Source: Amblyomma americanum
Taxonomy: Eukaryota > Arthropoda > Arachnida > Ixodida > Ixodidae
DNA length: 64,000 nt
Direction: 5' to 3'
Assembly: GCF_052857255.1 (NCBI RefSeq)
Contig: NC_135504.1
Span: 137,008,929 to 137,072,928, forward strand
Within the stretch, counting starts at the first letter, position 1. The number at the start of each line of letters is the position of its first letter. The notes under the pieces were generated by a model, which worked only from the letters and a program-made list of their open reading frames with translations, did not search any database and was not told the DNA's origin. The translations under genes were made by a program, and so were the position numbers. Below, one piece after another: positions 62,711-64,000 of the stretch.

Positions 62711-64000
62711 GCCCAGTGAACCGTTATAGACGAGCTACAGCTGTGACCTCCGCGAAATCATGCATTCACAAACATGCAACCGGCAACACATTCGCACGAA
62801 AATTCAGTGGACTTGGTGGCACCGACCTTAGACACATGTTGCAATTCTTCGTTTTTGTAGCACAGGTGCTGTGGCCGTCTGGGCTCATCACCAGGACGGA
62901 CGCACATGCTCCATAGTAAGGCGGTTTATCAGCGATGGCGGCAAAGCAGCTGCTTTTTCAAGGAAATACACGCCCCTGAACAAAGACGAAGCAAGCCCAG
63001 TGAACAGTTATAGACGAGCTACAGCTGTGACCTCCGCGAAATCATGCATTCACAAACATGCAACCGGCAACACATTCGCACGAAAATTCAGTTGACTTGG
63101 TGGCACCGACCTTAGACACATGTTGCAATTCTTCGTTTTTGTAGCACATATTGTGTATCCGACTGAGCTCATCTCCAGCACGGAAGCACATGCTCCATAG
63201 TAAGGCGGTGTATCACAGATGGCGGCAAAGCAGCTCTTTTTCCAGGGAATACATGCCCCTGCACTAAGATGAAGCAAGCCCAATGTACCGTTATAGACGA
63301 GCTACAGCTTTGACCTCCGCGAAATCATGCATTCACAAACATACAACCGGCAACACATTCGCACGAAAATTCAGTGGACTTGGTGGCACCGACCATAGAC
63401 ATATGTTGCAATTCTTCGTTTTTGTAGCACAGGTTCTGAGGCCGTCTAGGCTCATCACCAGCAGGGAAGCACATGCCCCATAGGAAGGCGGTTTATCAGC
63501 GATGGCGGCAAAGCAGCTGCTTTTTCCAATGAATACATGCCCCTACACTAAAATTAAGCAAGCCCAGTGAACCGTTATAGACGAGCTAGAGCTATGACCT
63601 CGGCGAAAGCATGCCTACACGAACCTACAGCCAGCATCTCACTCGCCGGATAATTCAGTGGACTTGGTGGCACCGACCATAGACACATGTTGGAATTCTT
63701 CGTTTTTGTAGCACAGGTTCTGTGGCCGACTGGGCTCATCACCAGCAGGGAAGCACATGCCCCATAGGAAGGCGGTTTATCAGCGATGGCGGCAAAGCAG
63801 CTGCTTTTTTCAGGGAATACATGCCCCTGCATTAAGATGAAGCAAGCCCAGTGAACCGTTATAGACGAGCTACAGATTATGACCTTGGCGAAAGCATGCC
63901 TACACGAGCATACAACAGCATCTCATTCGCCGGATAAATCAGTGGCCTTTGTTGCACCGGCCATAGACACAAGTTGCAATTCTTCGTTTTTGTAGCACAG

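Larger units (their letters stand above)
58321..64000. repeat. 284-bp satellite array, right block
   Basis: About 20 diverged monomers, head to tail in the standard orientation, running to the end of the window. Subtypes include caacacattcgcacgaaaa, gtatccgactgggctcatgg, aaaacgggagattcttct and ttgatggaaccgacc. No other sequence is present, and the array clearly continues beyond 64000. Confidence 0.95.

Overview
The window is almost entirely one tandem satellite. A monomer of about 284 bp repeats head to tail, always in the same orientation, for all 64 kb (roughly 215-220 copies). The only other sequence is two short mobile-element insertions near the right end. I see no host gene, tRNA, rRNA, CRISPR array or operon. 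The satellite and a Penelope-like retroelement make this nuclear DNA of an animal. The retroelement's protein resembles the Penelope-like GIY-YIG proteins I associate with hard-tick (ixodid) genomes. Ixodid tick or a related arachnid is therefore my best guess, but the assignment comes from family memory and not from a search.

Layout. From 1 to about 40.74 kb, the young, homogenised part of the array is built from recurring multi-monomer blocks (higher-order repeats). These are a 9-monomer, 2546-bp unit present twice in tandem (1061-6152) and once rearranged (8.13-11.69 kb); a block of about 2.1 kb present three times (14.08, 19.19 and 23.72 kb); and a pattern A-B-A'-C-B' between 25.5 and 40.4 kb, in which A (4.05 kb) recurs at an exact offset of 6243 bp and B (about 2.3 kb) recurs 8.2-8.5 kb away. 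From about 40.75 kb to the end, monomers are more diverged, fall into several distinct subtypes, carry more small indels, and show shorter duplicated blocks (offsets of 1411/1692, 3116, 4244, 1417 and 19139 bp).

Both non-satellite insertions lie in this diverged part. The first (54571-54971) is about 400 bp of an unclassified element and replaces about 23 bp of a monomer. The second (56573-58320) is an inverted pair of 5'-truncated Penelope-like copies. Each copy keeps the GIY-YIG endonuclease end and a hammerhead-like motif downstream. The pair is flanked by an imperfect 11-bp target-site duplication made of satellite sequence.

Most monomers contain an open frame of about 85 codons on the minus strand (a Cys-rich hypothetical peptide). 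In most copies the apparent first codon is GTG rather than ATG, the monomer length is not a multiple of three, and many copies are shifted or cut. I treat these frames as a by-product of the repeat, not as genes. The biology to look at is array evolution: higher-order structure, chimeric monomers, local conversion tracts, and a young core beside an older flank invaded by retroelements, as at many centromeric or heterochromatic satellites.
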